Assembly: GCF_965208555.1 (NCBI RefSeq)
Contig: NZ_OZ242342.1
Span: 2,728,001-2,792,000, forward strand
Reading direction: 5' to 3'
DNA: 64,000 nucleotides
Source: Poriferisodalis sp965208555
GTDB lineage: Bacteria; Actinomycetota; Acidimicrobiia; Acidimicrobiales; Poriferisodalaceae
In this document: positions 41,625 to 50,416 of the stretch, piece by piece
How positions within the stretch are numbered: position 1 is the first letter of the stretch
How the letters are laid out: every line of letters starts with the position of its first letter
Notes under the pieces: generated by a model
Told to the model about the DNA's origin: nothing
Databases searched by the model: none
The model's input: the letters and a program-made list of their open reading frames with translations, nothing else
Position numbers and translations under genes: made by a program

Positions 41625-43871
41625 TCAGGATGCGTCGGGTTCGGCAGTCTCGACGACCCCGCCGCTGCCTGACGGCTCGTCTTCCGCGCGGTCAGGATCG
41701 CTTCCCCCAGCGGCGTCGTCCGGCTCCACCGGGTCGTCCTCGCGGCCGGCCGCATCGCCGTCGGCGGTCTCGCCGCCAGGGGACAGCGTGCTCAGGTCGA
41801 CGCCGAGGCAGGGATCGTCGGGATAGCGCGGCAGTTCAGAGTCGCGTTCGCCGGGCTGCTCGATGCACTCGAGCGGCGGGCATTCCACGATGGACCCGTC
41901 TTCGCGCTCGCTGCCGTCGTCGACCAAGACTTCTTCGGCGTCGCCGGCAGCCCCATCAGTGCCCTCAGAGCCTTCTGATGCCTCGCCGTCGGCGGAGAGT
42001 CCCTCACCTGGCGAATCCGGGGATGCCAGCAAGGGGTCGACGCACTGCCTCGGCACCGAACGTGAGCCATCGCAGTCACGCCCCTCCTCGGGCCGATAGC
42101 GCGCATGGAAGGTGTCCACGTCGACAGTGCCGTCGGAGAACTCGCGAGTCCGTTCCGTGCGGACCCGGCGGCAGAAGTCCTGCATTTCCTCTTCGGGTTC
42201 GCCGACCGTGACTTGGACGTTGCGGGTGGAGTACAGCTCGACGGTGATGGAGGTGTCGGTGTAGGTCGGCCATATGAGCAGGCCGTACGGAGTGGGATTG
42301 GTGAATCTCAGGTCAGGCTTCGGGTACGAGATGGTGGGGTCCAACCCGAACGGGTAGCGGCTGAGGTACAGCGAGTGCGTCTGGTACTCGTCGATGGTCA
42401 TGCCGGCCCGGATCAGGGCGTTGAAGATGGTGGTGGCGAACTGCGACACCCCGCCGCCGATGTCGTCGACGAGCACGCCCTTTTCGATGAAGCCGCCCTC
42501 CACGAAGCCTTTTTCCTCGGTTCGCCGGCCGACATGCGAGTTCAGCGAGAGGCTTTCACCAGGCCCGACGACTGCGCCCCGCATCAAATCGGCGAAGAGG
42601 TGGATGTTCTCGACGCGGCCCTGACAGCACGCATGCTTCGTGGTGAAGGTGCCGACGAGTTCGACGATGCCCAGCGATTCCAGGTGCGCCTGTTCCTCAC
42701 GGCTCACCGCAGGGCGCGACGGCAGCGCGAGCGGCCCTTGTACGCGTGCCAGCAACGCCTCCTCGATGAGGGCGCCGACATCGTCGGCACAGCAGGCGAT
42801 GCTGCCGTCGCTCGCCACAACCGTCGGCACGCCGGCGATGACAGCCATGGCGGCGGGGGCGAATGGGGCCGAGTGATCGGCGAAGACCTCCTCGAGGTAC
42901 GGCCCTACCTGCGTTTGATCGAACGAGATCTCCGGCGGTGCTGCCTCCGCATCGAGCTGGAGCCAGCCGGCGACCGTCTCGATGGTGAGGTCATGGGTCG
43001 TCTCTCCGTATGCGACGACGAGATTGCGCCCGTAGTTCTGGTGTGCTGTGTTGACGGCCTCCTGCAGTTCGGGCGTGTGGGCAAGCGGTTCGCTCTCGAT
43101 CAGTTCCGCAGCGATCTCGATTCGCGTGTACGAGCGAGCGATGCCTTCGAGCACCTGATCGACGATGGCATCGGCGTCGACGACCTGGCCAGGAAGGCCG
43201 AGGTCGACAGCGAGTGTGCCGTTGACGACGACGACCCTCGGGGGCGTGGCCGTCACGCCGAGGTCAGCGGCGTCGGCGAGCACAGCACGGGCCATTGACC
43301 GGTCGACGCTGTACCGGCGTTCGGTGAACTGGGGATCGGTAGACCACGCGACCCACGACTCGGGGGCTGCCTCGCTCGCTTGCGCAGTGCCGGTGCGCAG
43401 TTCCCGGACGGCGTTGTAGGTGGCGTCATGCTCAAGCGCTATGCCGAGGTCGGCCGCGGTCAGCGTGAGATCGCCGACATCGGTGCGCACCACCACCGGC
43501 GTCGCCGACAGCTCTGCCGCAAGCGCGGCAATCCGCAGGTGCACCGTGTCGGGACTCACTTCGGTCGGCGTTCCCGGAGCCGTAGTGGGAACGGCGACCG
43601 GTGTGCTGCTCGGAGGCGGCCCAACCGACGTCACTGGAGCGGTCTGAGAAGGAGCATCAGACGGGCCCCTGATGGCCAGCACGGCGGTGCCGAGGATCGA
43701 CGCCACCAGGATTGCGGCCGCCGTGATGATCGACCAGCGAGGTGCCCACGTCGGCCAGTGCACGGGGGTTGATCGTACGGGTCGCTTGCCGTGTGCAGGC
43801 GGCGCGGCGTGCGTGCGATACTCCGAGCCGTCGTCGCCGCTCCGGCAGCGGTGCCGACGGCGCCGTCGCAC
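41625..43871 (-). CDS. VanW-family protein with peptidoglycan-binding-like repeats and acidic tail
   Basis: A 748-residue envelope protein. A basic N-terminus and one membrane segment (about 48-68) are followed by a Pro/Thr linker, two PG_binding_4-like repeats (about 110-380) and a VanW domain (NSHVGRRTEEKGFVEGGFIE, DDIGGGVSQFATTIFNALIRAG, PFGLDPTISYPKPDLRFTNPTPYGLLIWP). A roughly 190-residue tail follows, rich in Asp, Glu, Ser and Gly, with several Cys. VanW proteins are linked to vancomycin-resistance clusters and wall metabolism, without an assigned reaction. It starts at GTG 43871 or GTG 43763; neither has a clear ribosome site. The tail is much longer than in the relatives I recall. Confidence 0.83.
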   Translation of the reverse strand: MRRRRRHRCRSGDDGSEYRTHAAPPAHGKRPVRSTPVHWPTWAPRWSIITAAAILVASILGTAVLAIRGPSDAPSQTAPVTSVGPPPSSTPVAVPTTAPGTPTEVSPDTVHLRIAALAAELSATPVVVRTDVGDLTLTAADLGIALEHDATYNAVRELRTGTAQASEAAPESWVAWSTDPQFTERRYSVDRSMARAVLADAADLGVTATPPRVVVVNGTLAVDLGLPGQVVDADAIVDQVLEGIARSYTRIEIAAELIESEPLAHTPELQEAVNTAHQNYGRNLVVAYGETTHDLTIETVAGWLQLDAEAAPPEISFDQTQVGPYLEEVFADHSAPFAPAAMAVIAGVPTVVASDGSIACCADDVGALIEEALLARVQGPLALPSRPAVSREEQAHLESLGIVELVGTFTTKHACCQGRVENIHLFADLMRGAVVGPGESLSLNSHVGRRTEEKGFVEGGFIEKGVLVDDIGGGVSQFATTIFNALIRAGMTIDEYQTHSLYLSRYPFGLDPTISYPKPDLRFTNPTPYGLLIWPTYTDTSITVELYSTRNVQVTVGEPEEEMQDFCRRVRTERTREFSDGTVDVDTFHARYRPEEGRDCDGSRSVPRQCVDPLLASPDSPGEGLSADGEASEGSEGTDGAAGDAEEVLVDDGSEREDGSIVECPPLECIEQPGERDSELPRYPDDPCLGVDLSTLSPGGETADGDAAGREDDPVEPDDAAGGSDPDRAEDEPSGSGGVVETAEPDAS

Positions 43872-43908
43872 GCGGGCGGCGCTACCGAGGGAAGGAAATC
43901 ACGACATC

Positions 43909-44826
43909 ATGAGCAAGCTGTGCGAGGGGCGAGTCGTCATCGTGACCGGAGGTGCCCGCGGCATCGGGCGTGAGCATTGCCTGATGCTTGCCGAGCACGG
44001 GGCCAAGGTGGTCTGCAACGACCTGGGCGGCGCCCGCGACGGCACCGGCGCCGACATCGGTCCGGCCGATGAGGTTGTCAACGAGATCAGGGCGATGGGC
44101 GGCGAGGCGGCCGCCAACGGTGACGACGTCTCCGATTGGGAAGGCGCTCAGCGGCTCGTGAACCAGGCCATAGAGACGTTCGGCGACCTGCACGGCATTG
44201 TGAACAATGCCGGCATCCTGCGCGACCGGATGCTGGTGAACATGACCGAGGCCGAATGGGACGCGGTGATCAAGGTCCACCTCAAGGGCACCTTTGCGCC
44301 CGCACGCTGGGCCAGTTCCTACTGGCGGGAGAAGTCGAAGGCCGGCGAGCAGGTGAACGCGTCGATTGTGAACACGACTTCGGTCTCGGGCATCTACGGC
44401 AACCCGGGACAGACCAACTACGGCGCAGCCAAGATGGGCATTGCAGCGTTCACCATCATCGCGGCGCGTGAGCTGGCGCGTTACGGCGTGCGCGTCAATG
44501 CGGTTGCACCTGGCGCGCTCACGCGTATGACCGAGGACTTGGGCATGGGTGAGGCCTCCGAGGAGGATCAGGCCCTGATGCACCCCCGCTACATCGCGCC
44601 GATCGTGACCTGGCTGTGCTCAGCCGAGGCAGCAGGCGTCAACGGCCGGGTCTTCGAAGCATCGGGCCGCATGCTTGCGGTCGCCGAGGGCTGGGAACGC
44701 GGCCCGACGATCGACGCCGTCGACGACCCGACCAAGATCGGCGATGCGGCCCGCCAGCTCGTGCGCGACGCCCGCCTCAACAGCGGCATGAGCGGCCAGC
44801 CGGCCGATGGCGGCGTGGCCGACTGA
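43909..44826 (+). CDS. SDR, (3R)-hydroxyacyl-CoA dehydrogenase-like (MFE-2 type)
   Basis: A 305-residue SDR with TGGARGIGREHC, VVCNDLGGARDGTG, NNAGILRDRMLVNMTEAEWDAVIKVHLKGTF and the catalytic TTSVSGIYGNPGQTNYGAAK. The Asp-Leu-Gly-Gly, the ADEVVNEIRAMGGEAAANGDDV segment and NAGILRDR match the dehydrogenase domain of peroxisomal multifunctional enzyme type 2, which oxidises (3R)-hydroxyacyl-CoA. The ATG at 43909 follows AAGGAA. The next gene, 70 nt on, encodes a hydratase-2-type protein, the second domain of the same enzyme. Divergent from the VanW gene. Confidence 0.88.
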   Translation: MSKLCEGRVVIVTGGARGIGREHCLMLAEHGAKVVCNDLGGARDGTGADIGPADEVVNEIRAMGGEAAANGDDVSDWEGAQRLVNQAIETFGDLHGIVNNAGILRDRMLVNMTEAEWDAVIKVHLKGTFAPARWASSYWREKSKAGEQVNASIVNTTSVSGIYGNPGQTNYGAAKMGIAAFTIIAARELARYGVRVNAVAPGALTRMTEDLGMGEASEEDQALMHPRYIAPIVTWLCSAEAAGVNGRVFEASGRMLAVAEGWERGPTIDAVDDPTKIGDAARQLVRDARLNSGMSGQPADGGVAD

Positions 44827-44896
44827 GCCGCAAGCCCCTTTCGACCTGCAGACTCGACTCGCACCCAAATCGTTTCACTTAGGAAGGACATCAATC

Positions 44897-45778
44897 ATGG
44901 GACTCAATCCGGAAGCCGTCGGCGCCACCGGCAAGCCGACGAAGCGGTCGTGGACATTCCGCGACTCGCTGCTCTATGCAGTCGGCATCGGGGCCGGCGC
45001 AGAGGATCCTTTCGGATCCGAGCTGGAGTTCACCACGCACAACTCCAAGAACATCACGCATCAGGCATTCCCGACCCAGGGCGTCGTCATCGGCTTCGGG
45101 GCTGGCGGCGCCATGGCCAATGCCGGTGATCTGGATTGGGGCAAGCTGTTGCACGGCAGCCAGGGGATCACCGTGCATCGTCCGATTCCCACCGAGGGGT
45201 CCGTCGAGATCACCGATCGCATCGCCGGGATGTGGGACAAGGGCGAAGGCCGCAACGCGATCATCGACACCGAGGCCAGCGCCGTCGATCCCGATTCCGG
45301 TGACGTCATCTTCGAGCTGCGCAGCTCGGTGGTGATCCGCGGCTCAGGCGGTTTCGGGGGCGAGCCGGGCAGCACTGCCCCGCTGGTCAGCGCGCCTGAC
45401 CGCGACCCCGACTACGAGATCTCGTACCAGACCCGGCCCGATCAGGCCCTCACGTACCGGCTGAGCGGCGACTACAACCCGCTCCACAGCGACCCGTGGT
45501 TCGCCACCGAGCTCGCCGGCTTTCCCAAGCCGATCCTGCACGGTCTGTGCACCTACGGGTTCACCGGCCGGGCACTGCTGCACACCCTGTGCGAGGGTGA
45601 CCCGGCTCGATTCCGGTCGATGGACTCCCGGTTCTCCGCACCGGTGTTCCCCGGCGACGAGCTGACGATTCAGGTCTGGGACGACGGCGAGGGTCGCGCG
45701 ATCTACCGCACAGTCGCCCAGAAGGGCACCGACGAGCAGCGCGTGGTCATCGACAACGGTCTGTGCATCTTCGCCTAG
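44897..45778 (+). CDS. MaoC-type (R)-specific enoyl-CoA hydratase 2
   Basis: A 293-residue double hot-dog hydratase. The C-terminal half has the hydratase-2 signature LSGDYNPLHSDPWFATELAGFPKPILHGLCTYGF (Asp and His catalytic), and the N-terminal half has LLYAVGIGAGAEDPF and HQAFPTQGVVIGFG. This equals the hydratase domain of MFE-2. It hydrates trans-2-enoyl-CoA to the (3R)-hydroxyacyl-CoA that the preceding SDR would oxidise. The ATG at 44897 follows AGGAAGG. It ends before a convincing hairpin facing nucS. Confidence 0.9.
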   Translation: MGLNPEAVGATGKPTKRSWTFRDSLLYAVGIGAGAEDPFGSELEFTTHNSKNITHQAFPTQGVVIGFGAGGAMANAGDLDWGKLLHGSQGITVHRPIPTEGSVEITDRIAGMWDKGEGRNAIIDTEASAVDPDSGDVIFELRSSVVIRGSGGFGGEPGSTAPLVSAPDRDPDYEISYQTRPDQALTYRLSGDYNPLHSDPWFATELAGFPKPILHGLCTYGFTGRALLHTLCEGDPARFRSMDSRFSAPVFPGDELTIQVWDDGEGRAIYRTVAQKGTDEQRVVIDNGLCIFA

Positions 45779-45784
45779 AAGCTG

Positions 45785-45808
45785 CTGCCCGAGCTGCGGA
45801 GCGGGCAG
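45785..45808. terminator. bidirectional terminator hairpin
   Basis: CTGCCCG and CGGGCAG form a 7-bp stem with a 10-nt loop between convergent genes (stops at 45778 and 45827). It lacks a T-run but is well placed. Confidence 0.45.
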
Positions 45809-45826
45809 GAAGCTCTGCTCCCGAGC

Positions 45827-46486
45827 TCAGAACAGCCTGAGCGCGTCGCTGGTGATGCCGCGTAACTCGTCGTAGTCGAGCACGACGCAGCGGATGCCCC
45901 GGTCGGCCGCGAGCACCCGCGCTTGGGGCTTGATCTCCTGCGCGGCGAAGACGCCGTTCACCGGTGCCAAGCGAGCGTCCCGGTTCAGGTACTCGAGATA
46001 GCGGCACAGCTGCTCGACCCCGTCGATCTCGCCCCGCCGCTTGATCTCCACTGCCAGCGTTGCTCCGTCTCGGTCCCGGCACAGCAGATCCACCGGACCG
46101 ATATCGGTCGGGTACTCGCGTCGCACCAGCACAGTGCCATCGGCCAGTGTCTCGGGATGCGCGGCCACCAGCTCCTGCAGGTGTGCTTCGACGCCGTCCC
46201 GCTCGAGGCCGGGATCGATGCCCATGTCGTGCGCGGTGTCGCTCAGCACCTCGGCAAGGCGTATCTCGAGGCGCTCGCCGCGGTCGTTGGTGACCCGCCA
46301 CAGGTCGGGCTCGCACACGAGCCGGTTGGGAGCGTTCATCCAGTTCAGCGGTTTGTAGGCGCCTCCGTCGGCATGGATGGCCACGCAGCCGTCCGCCTTC
46401 ACCATGATCAGCCGCACCGCCTCGGGCAGGTGCGCGTCGAGCCGGCCCGAGTAGTCGACCGTGCAGCGAGCGATGACCAGTCGCAC
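45827..46486 (-). CDS. nucS: mismatch-specific endonuclease NucS/EndoMS
   Basis: A 219-residue NucS, the non-canonical mismatch-repair nuclease of actinobacteria and archaea that cuts both strands at mismatches together with the sliding clamp. The N-terminal RLVIARCTVDYSGRLDAHL and VAIHADGGAYKPLNWM are the DNA-binding/dimerisation domain. The nuclease core has IGPVDLLCRD (Asp133) and LAVEIKRRGEIDGVEQLCRYLE (Glu147 and Lys149). The terminal LRLF may be the clamp-binding tail. It starts 4 nt after the MBL gene, so the two are likely co-transcribed. No MutS or MutL is in the window. Confidence 0.93.
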   Translation of the reverse strand: MRLVIARCTVDYSGRLDAHLPEAVRLIMVKADGCVAIHADGGAYKPLNWMNAPNRLVCEPDLWRVTNDRGERLEIRLAEVLSDTAHDMGIDPGLERDGVEAHLQELVAAHPETLADGTVLVRREYPTDIGPVDLLCRDRDGATLAVEIKRRGEIDGVEQLCRYLEYLNRDARLAPVNGVFAAQEIKPQARVLAADRGIRCVVLDYDELRGITSDALRLF

Positions 46487-46490
46487 CGCG

Positions 46491-47510
46491 CTACGCAGCT
46501 GCCGTCAGCTCGTAGATCGACGTGAGCTTCGGCTCACCCCCATCGCGACCCTCGGCATCGAGCACCCGCGCGCGACCGCTCTCGACGAGATGGAGCATGT
46601 GTGCGTAGACCGAGCTCGCGGCGGGATACCACAGCCGCTTGTCATAGGCCTCGTACATCTTCGGCACGAAGTCCGCGATGCGGCATGGCCCGGGCCGGAG
46701 ATGGGAGATGATCTGCTGCTCGCGATCGCTGCGGTGCGCGATGAACGAGCGCACGTACGCCGTCGGCTCGGGGATCGGAGGACCGTGAGTCGGCCAGTAG
46801 CGCTCGTGCTCGAAGGCGAGCAGCTTCGCCAGCGAGTCGAGGTAATCCTGCATCGAGCCGTCGGGCGGTCCGACGACGCTTGTTGCCCAGCCCATGACGT
46901 GGTCGCCCGAGAAGAGCGAGTTCTCCTCGAGCAGCTCGTAGCACAGGTGATTCGAGCAATGGCCGGGCGTATGCACGGCGCGCAGCGTCCAGCCGTCGCC
47001 GGCGACAATATCGCCGTCGACCAGCGCGACATCAGGGACGAACTCGGTGTCGGCGCCCTCCCGCTTCAGCTCCTCGGGCAGCTCGTCGAATTCGGCCTGG
47101 TACTTCTCCTGCTCTTCGGCGCTGATGTAGTCGGAGAAGTCGACGCGATCGTCAGGATCGAGCTTCCACACGCTGGCATGCGGCCCGTAGCCGTAGCTGA
47201 GCGCGCCGCTGGCTGCGACGAGGTCGCCGGTGAGGGGCGAATGATCGCTGTGGGTGTGTGTCACCAGCGCGGCGCTGACTGTCTCGCCCGGCTCGAGCGC
47301 TGCGAGGACATCGTCAAGGTGGCTCGCGAGCGGCGGGCCTGCGTCGATCACTGCGACATCGCCGTGCCCGACGATGTACGTGCCGGTTCCGCGGTAGGTG
47401 AACGGTGTCGGGTTCTTGCAGATGACGCGCCGGATCAGCGGCGACACTTGGTCGCAGACGCCGTAGTCGAAGTCGCCGAGATCTCGATAGTGCTCGATGG
47501 TGACCGGCAT
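46491..47510 (-). CDS. metallo-beta-lactamase-fold hydrolase (LACTB2-like)
   Basis: A 339-residue MBL-fold protein. TGTYIVGHGDVAVIDAGPPLASHLDDVLAAL leads to THTHSDHSPL (the HxHxDH zinc motif), then VHTPGHCSNHLCYELLEENSLFSGDHVMGW (further His and Asp) and YWPTHGP. The C-terminal helical region (about 260-330) matches the LACTB2-like subgroup with nuclease or thioesterase activities. The ATG at 47510 has GGAGG upstream. It is upstream of nucS with a 4-nt gap. A repair-related nuclease partner is tempting, but nothing in the sequence proves it. Confidence 0.85.
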   Translation of the reverse strand: MPVTIEHYRDLGDFDYGVCDQVSPLIRRVICKNPTPFTYRGTGTYIVGHGDVAVIDAGPPLASHLDDVLAALEPGETVSAALVTHTHSDHSPLTGDLVAASGALSYGYGPHASVWKLDPDDRVDFSDYISAEEQEKYQAEFDELPEELKREGADTEFVPDVALVDGDIVAGDGWTLRAVHTPGHCSNHLCYELLEENSLFSGDHVMGWATSVVGPPDGSMQDYLDSLAKLLAFEHERYWPTHGPPIPEPTAYVRSFIAHRSDREQQIISHLRPGPCRIADFVPKMYEAYDKRLWYPAASSVYAHMLHLVESGRARVLDAEGRDGGEPKLTSIYELTAAA

Positions 47511-47646
47511 CGGCCGCCTCCCAGTTGGTCGCAACGCGTGCGTGACGGTCTAGCATCGCACCACGGCCTGGCCGGGCAGCCGCCATGAGGGGGAGGCGGC
47601 TGCCCGGCCCGCTGTCCTTTCACGTTCGGCACCGTCGGGAGGAAAC

Positions 47647-49446
47647 ATGGCGGACCTGACAGATCGAAGCGGCGGCTACTTCGTCGGCACGAAGCCCTCT
47701 GAGCGCTACCCCATCTGGACGCGCGCCAACGTGGGCGAGGTGTTCCCCGATCCAGTGAGGATGAGCACCTTCGACTTCGCGTTCCAGAACGACGACGGCG
47801 TTCGCATATCAGAGTTGGGGTTCCGCGATGCCTATGTGGAGATGGGTGCGTTCGAATACGACGAGTTCGACCCGGACAACTGCGTCTTCCTGGGCGTTTT
47901 CGGCGGTTACACCTACCTGAACGCCGCCGTCGGTCGCGTGTTCGGCGCCCGCGCCCCCGGGATCGACGTCGACACTGTCGACCGGACATTCTTCGGCGAG
48001 CAGCCGGGCATCCCGCCGTACGAGCCGCATCCCGACGACGCGAGCCCCGAGGCCGAGCAGCGCATCGGGGAGACCTTCCTGATGCTGTTCACGGCGCCGG
48101 CGCTGCCGGAGGTGCATGAAGACGAGCAGAACATCGCCGAACTGCGCGCACAGCGGCCCGACTTCGCCCAGATGGGCGATCACGAGATCGTCGACTGGAT
48201 CAGCGACTTCCTGGAATCGGGCTACGGCGACGGCGCCGGTTTCCGCCTGCTGTTCGCACGCCATCTGAAGACATCGTTCCTGGCGGCGGTGCCGTTGGGC
48301 GCACTCGAACAGGTCTGCACGGCGCTGGGCCGGCCCGAGGACACGCTCAAGCTGGTGGCCGGTTACGGAGATGTGGCCTCGGCGGCGCCGTCAGATGCGA
48401 TGTGGCAGCTCGGGCGGCAGGTCGCCGCGTCCAGCACGCTGGGTGCGTTGTTCGACGCCGGACCGGCGGGCTTGGCCGATCGACTGGACGCAGCAGGCCC
48501 CGATGACCCATCGGGCGACGTTGCAGCATTCAACGAGGCGTTCGCCTCGTTCGTCTACGAGTTCGGGTCGCGGGGGCCGAACGAGTGGGAGATGAGCTGC
48601 CCGACTTGGGAGACCGATCCCGACATCGCACTCGCGGCCATCGACCGCATGCGTCTGGCCCCCGATGATGCCGAGCCGGCGCAGCGTCGGGCGGCGCTGG
48701 CGGCCCAGCGGGAGGCGCTGGCCGCTGAGATATCTGCGGCGCTGGAGGCTGATCCCGAGACGCAGATGCAGTTCAACTTGGCGCTCGGTGCTGCGGCGGT
48801 GTACCTGCCGGGACGTGAACGCACCAAGACCAACTGTGTGCGCTTCGTGAACGAGTGCCGCATCGCATCACGAGTGCTGGGTCAACGGTTCGTCGAGCGG
48901 GGACAGTTCAGCGGGGAGACCGAGTTCGGCATGCTGCGGCTGTCTGAGCTGCACGAGATGCTCGATGACCCGACCGGCTGGGCTGAGATCATCGCCGAAC
49001 GGCAGGCGCAGTGGGACGACGCGAACGCACGGCAGGAGCCATTCGTCATTGTCGGCGATCCGCCGCCAATGTCGTCCTGGCCGCGCCGCGGCGCCACCGA
49101 GATGCCCGCGTTGGGGGCTGGGGAGGTGCTGGCCGGGCTGCCGGGATGCCCTGGCATCGCCCGCGGGCGCGCACGCGTGGTGCTCGACAGCAGCGATCCG
49201 ACCGCGCTGTCGCCCGGAGATGTGCTCGTTGCGCCGCTCACCGATCCGTCGTGGACACCGCTCTTCGTGAGCGCGAGCGCCGTTGTCGTGGATGTCGGCG
49301 CGGCGCTGAGCCACTCGGTCATCGTGAGCCGGGAGCTGGGCCTGCCGTGCGTCATCTCCGCAACCGGGGCCACAGGACGCATTCCGGATGGCGCGCTCAT
49401 CGAGGTGAACGGTGATACCGGCGTGATCACTGTCTTGGAGCTGTGA
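47647..49446 (+). CDS. PEP-utilising-enzyme family protein lacking ATP-grasp domain
   Basis: This 599-residue protein resembles the C-terminal part of PEP synthase/rifampicin phosphotransferase-like proteins. The N-terminal YPIWTRANVGEVFPDPVRMSTFDFAF begins the linker/helical region, a 380-residue helical middle follows, and the end has ARGRARVVLDSSDPTALSPGDVLVAPLTDPSWTPLF plus ALSHSVIVSRELGLPCVISA with the phospho-carrier His. The ATP-binding N-terminal domain that would load that His is missing. Homologues in actinobacteria are encoded next to a separate ATP-grasp subunit; none is adjacent here. GAGGAAAC precedes the ATG. Substrate unknown. Confidence 0.8.
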   Translation: MADLTDRSGGYFVGTKPSERYPIWTRANVGEVFPDPVRMSTFDFAFQNDDGVRISELGFRDAYVEMGAFEYDEFDPDNCVFLGVFGGYTYLNAAVGRVFGARAPGIDVDTVDRTFFGEQPGIPPYEPHPDDASPEAEQRIGETFLMLFTAPALPEVHEDEQNIAELRAQRPDFAQMGDHEIVDWISDFLESGYGDGAGFRLLFARHLKTSFLAAVPLGALEQVCTALGRPEDTLKLVAGYGDVASAAPSDAMWQLGRQVAASSTLGALFDAGPAGLADRLDAAGPDDPSGDVAAFNEAFASFVYEFGSRGPNEWEMSCPTWETDPDIALAAIDRMRLAPDDAEPAQRRAALAAQREALAAEISAALEADPETQMQFNLALGAAAVYLPGRERTKTNCVRFVNECRIASRVLGQRFVERGQFSGETEFGMLRLSELHEMLDDPTGWAEIIAERQAQWDDANARQEPFVIVGDPPPMSSWPRRGATEMPALGAGEVLAGLPGCPGIARGRARVVLDSSDPTALSPGDVLVAPLTDPSWTPLFVSASAVVVDVGAALSHSVIVSRELGLPCVISATGATGRIPDGALIEVNGDTGVITVLEL

Positions 49447-49483
49447 CGCGTGGCGCAACAGCCTGGATCTGTGGCGCCAAGTG

Positions 49484-50305
49484 TCAATCAGCAGGCCACT
49501 GGGGCAGCCGACGCTCCGTGAGCGCTCGGACGCCTTCGAGGTAGTCCGGGCTGGGGATCATCTCTTCGAGCAGCCGATCCGATTCTGAGACGGCGGTACC
49601 GACATCCCGGTGCTGGTCGAGGTAGATCTGCCGTTTCGTCGTGGCCAGCGAGCTGGGTGCGACTCGAGCTGCCATGTCGTACGCGTACTCATGCACACGC
49701 TCCATTAGCACGGAGCCATCCATGATCTCGTTGAACAGTCCCCAGCCTTCGGTCTCCGAGGCCAGGAACTTGCGGCTTGACAGCAGCAAGTCATTTGATC
49801 GCGTGATGCCGACGAGGCGGGGCAGCACCCATGACAGGCCGAACTCGGCGGGCAGACCCAGCGGGCCGTGTGCGGTCGTCAGCTTGGCGTCCGCGGCGGC
49901 GAAGCGCAGGTCGCAGTAGCAGGCGAGCACCAGCCCGGCACCCGCCGCGGCACCGTTCACAGCAGCGACGGTCACGGTTTCCAGGGCCATCATGAACGCG
50001 AAGTTCTGATCGAACTCGGGGGCGACGCCATAGCCGGGCATCGCCAAGTCGGGTGCGGTGCCCGGGTCGTAGCCGCCCCGTTCGCCGTGACCCTCCAGGG
50101 CCTGCGTGTCAGCGCCGACACAGAAATCGCGGCCGTCGCCAGTGATGATGACGACGCGGACCTGCGGATCTCGCTCCGCCTGTTCCAGCACCCACCGCAT
50201 TTCGGTGTGCATCCGACCCGTCCAGGCGTTGCGGCGATGCGGGCGTGACAGCGTCAGCGTCGCGACCGGCCCTTCGACGGAGTATTTGGTTGCCTTCAGC
50301 TCCAT
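49484..50305 (-). CDS. enoyl-CoA hydratase/isomerase family protein
   Basis: A 273-residue crotonase-fold protein. LSRPHRRNAWTGRMHTEMRWVLEQAE, FCVGADTQAL (oxyanion block), GAAAGAGLVLACYCDLRFAAADAKLTTAHGPLGLPAEFGLSWVLPRLVG and TEGWGLFNEIMD follow the family. Glu in GLPAEFGLSW lies at the second acid position; the first is Leu/Val, so hydration by two Glu is unlikely. It starts at ATG 50305. It is convergent with the PEP-utilising gene (37 nt) and lies downstream of cysQ, from which a small tandem repeat separates it. Confidence 0.87.
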   Translation of the reverse strand: MELKATKYSVEGPVATLTLSRPHRRNAWTGRMHTEMRWVLEQAERDPQVRVVIITGDGRDFCVGADTQALEGHGERGGYDPGTAPDLAMPGYGVAPEFDQNFAFMMALETVTVAAVNGAAAGAGLVLACYCDLRFAAADAKLTTAHGPLGLPAEFGLSWVLPRLVGITRSNDLLLSSRKFLASETEGWGLFNEIMDGSVLMERVHEYAYDMAARVAPSSLATTKRQIYLDQHRDVGTAVSESDRLLEEMIPSPDYLEGVRALTERRLPQWPAD

Positions 50306-50324
50306 GTGTCCCCCCTCGGCAGCC

Positions 50325-50416
50325 TCAGGCTTCGCCTTCGATCTGTGTCCGATGGGTCATCTCAGGCTTCGCCTTCGATCTGTGTCCGATGGGTCATCTC
50401 AGGCTTCGCCTTCGAT
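50325..50416. repeat. 37-bp tandem duplication at the 3' end of cysQ
   Basis: Two perfect 37-bp units (50325-50361, 50362-50398) and an 18-bp partial third (50399-50416) start with TCAGGCTTCGCCTTCGAT. The third is the real 3' end of cysQ (codons ...IEGEA and stop, read leftward). The copies sit between cysQ and the enoyl-CoA hydratase gene, so the gene's tail and spacer have been duplicated twice. Confidence 0.95.
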
